From positions 372,001 to 436,000 of the forward strand of contig NZ_JAATEJ010000003.1 of assembly GCF_012034175.1 (NCBI RefSeq): 64,000 nucleotides of DNA, written 5' to 3'. The notes beneath the pieces are model-generated. The model was given only the letters and a program-made list of their open reading frames with translations, ran no database searches and had not been told where the DNA came from. Made by a program: the position numbers and the translations under genes. Below, one piece after another: positions 63,787-64,000 of this stretch. The DNA comes from Actinacidiphila epipremni. Lineage in GTDB: Bacteria > Actinomycetota > Actinomycetes > Streptomycetales > Streptomycetaceae. Numbering within the stretch: position 1 is the stretch's first letter; each line of letters opens with the position of its first letter.

Positions 63787-64000
63787 ATGTCCGACGCCAC
63801 CCCCGTCATCACCACGCAGCCCGCCGTCGCCAAGGCATCCGGGACCTTCCGGCTCGGCGGCGACCTGACCGTCACCCGGCTCGGGTACGGCACGATGCAG
63901 CTCACCGGCCCCGGCGTATGGGGCGACCCCGCCGACCCGGACGAGGCCGTACGGGTGCTGCGCCGCACCGCGGAACTCGGCATCGACTTCATCGACACCG
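63787..64000 (+). CDS. Aldo/keto reductase (5' part, continues beyond window)
   Basis: The first 71 codons: MSDATPVITTQPAVAK, then the AKR opening GGDLTVTRLGYGTMQLTGPGVWG and AELGIDFIDT, which leads into the catalytic Tyr segment outside the window. GAGGAG precedes the ATG by 7 nt. It is the third AKR here and is distinct from the other two. Confidence 0.88.
   Translation, partial: MSDATPVITTQPAVAKASGTFRLGGDLTVTRLGYGTMQLTGPGVWGDPADPDEAVRVLRRTAELGIDFIDT

Noticed and set aside
1..64000. Very many long open frames opposite or shifted against real genes
   Set aside because: In DNA of this GC content, stop codons are rare in all frames. These frames lack domain motifs, are Arg/Ala/Pro-rich and overlap well-supported genes.

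Overview
The window is high-GC DNA (well above 70 percent by eye) with GTG and TTG starts, purine-rich ribosome sites, rare TTA codons and many SpoIIE/HATPase/XRE-DUF5753/DUF397 genes. This is the signature of Streptomyces or a very close relative (Kitasatospora, Streptacidiphilus). No rRNA, tRNA, CRISPR array, intact insertion sequence or phage structural gene was seen.

Layout. 1-3518: two copies of a whiJ-like developmental module (XRE regulator, divergent anti-sigma-type ATPase or its chimeric relative, DUF397 protein) sharing a duplicated promoter. 3525-8858: a Fic protein, a PAS/GAF/PP2C/HATPase phosphatase and aspS. 8935-10415: a decayed lanthionine-cyclase-like gene and a shortened HAD gene. 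10511-14499: an LCP cell-wall ligase, a STAS protein and another whiJ-like module. 14744-18382: metG, two small envelope proteins and a SigE-family sigma factor. 18549-21967: a frameshifted ATPase remnant, an SDR oxidoreductase and a TPR regulator with a TTA codon.

22170-27873 holds the most unusual set: radical SAM enzyme, Asp/Glu-racemase-fold enzyme, endonuclease III-like HhH protein, PfkB kinase, nucleoside 2-deoxyribosyltransferase, thymidylate-kinase-like protein and a MazG-like pyrophosphohydrolase. The first six are packed with overlapping or nearly touching ends. Together they suggest an undescribed nucleoside or base modification/salvage pathway.

28171-35980: a MacAB-type ABC exporter with Gly-rich surface proteins and a two-component system. 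35962-38180: a PD-(D/E)XK nuclease-like protein next to a Phd/PIN toxin-antitoxin pair. 38214-45467: metabolic genes including a GH46 chitosanase under a CsnR-type operator, aldo/keto reductase, methyltransferase and a truncated RibD-type reductase with its deaminase.

46197-51976: an albusnodin-like acetylated lasso peptide cluster (regulator, ATPase, precursor, cyclase, fused RRE/peptidase, GNAT acetyltransferase). 52211-57630: a kdpFABC potassium pump. 57768 to the end: aldo/keto reductases, a PemK/MazF-like protein, an APC permease, an acidic protein and a flippase-like membrane protein.
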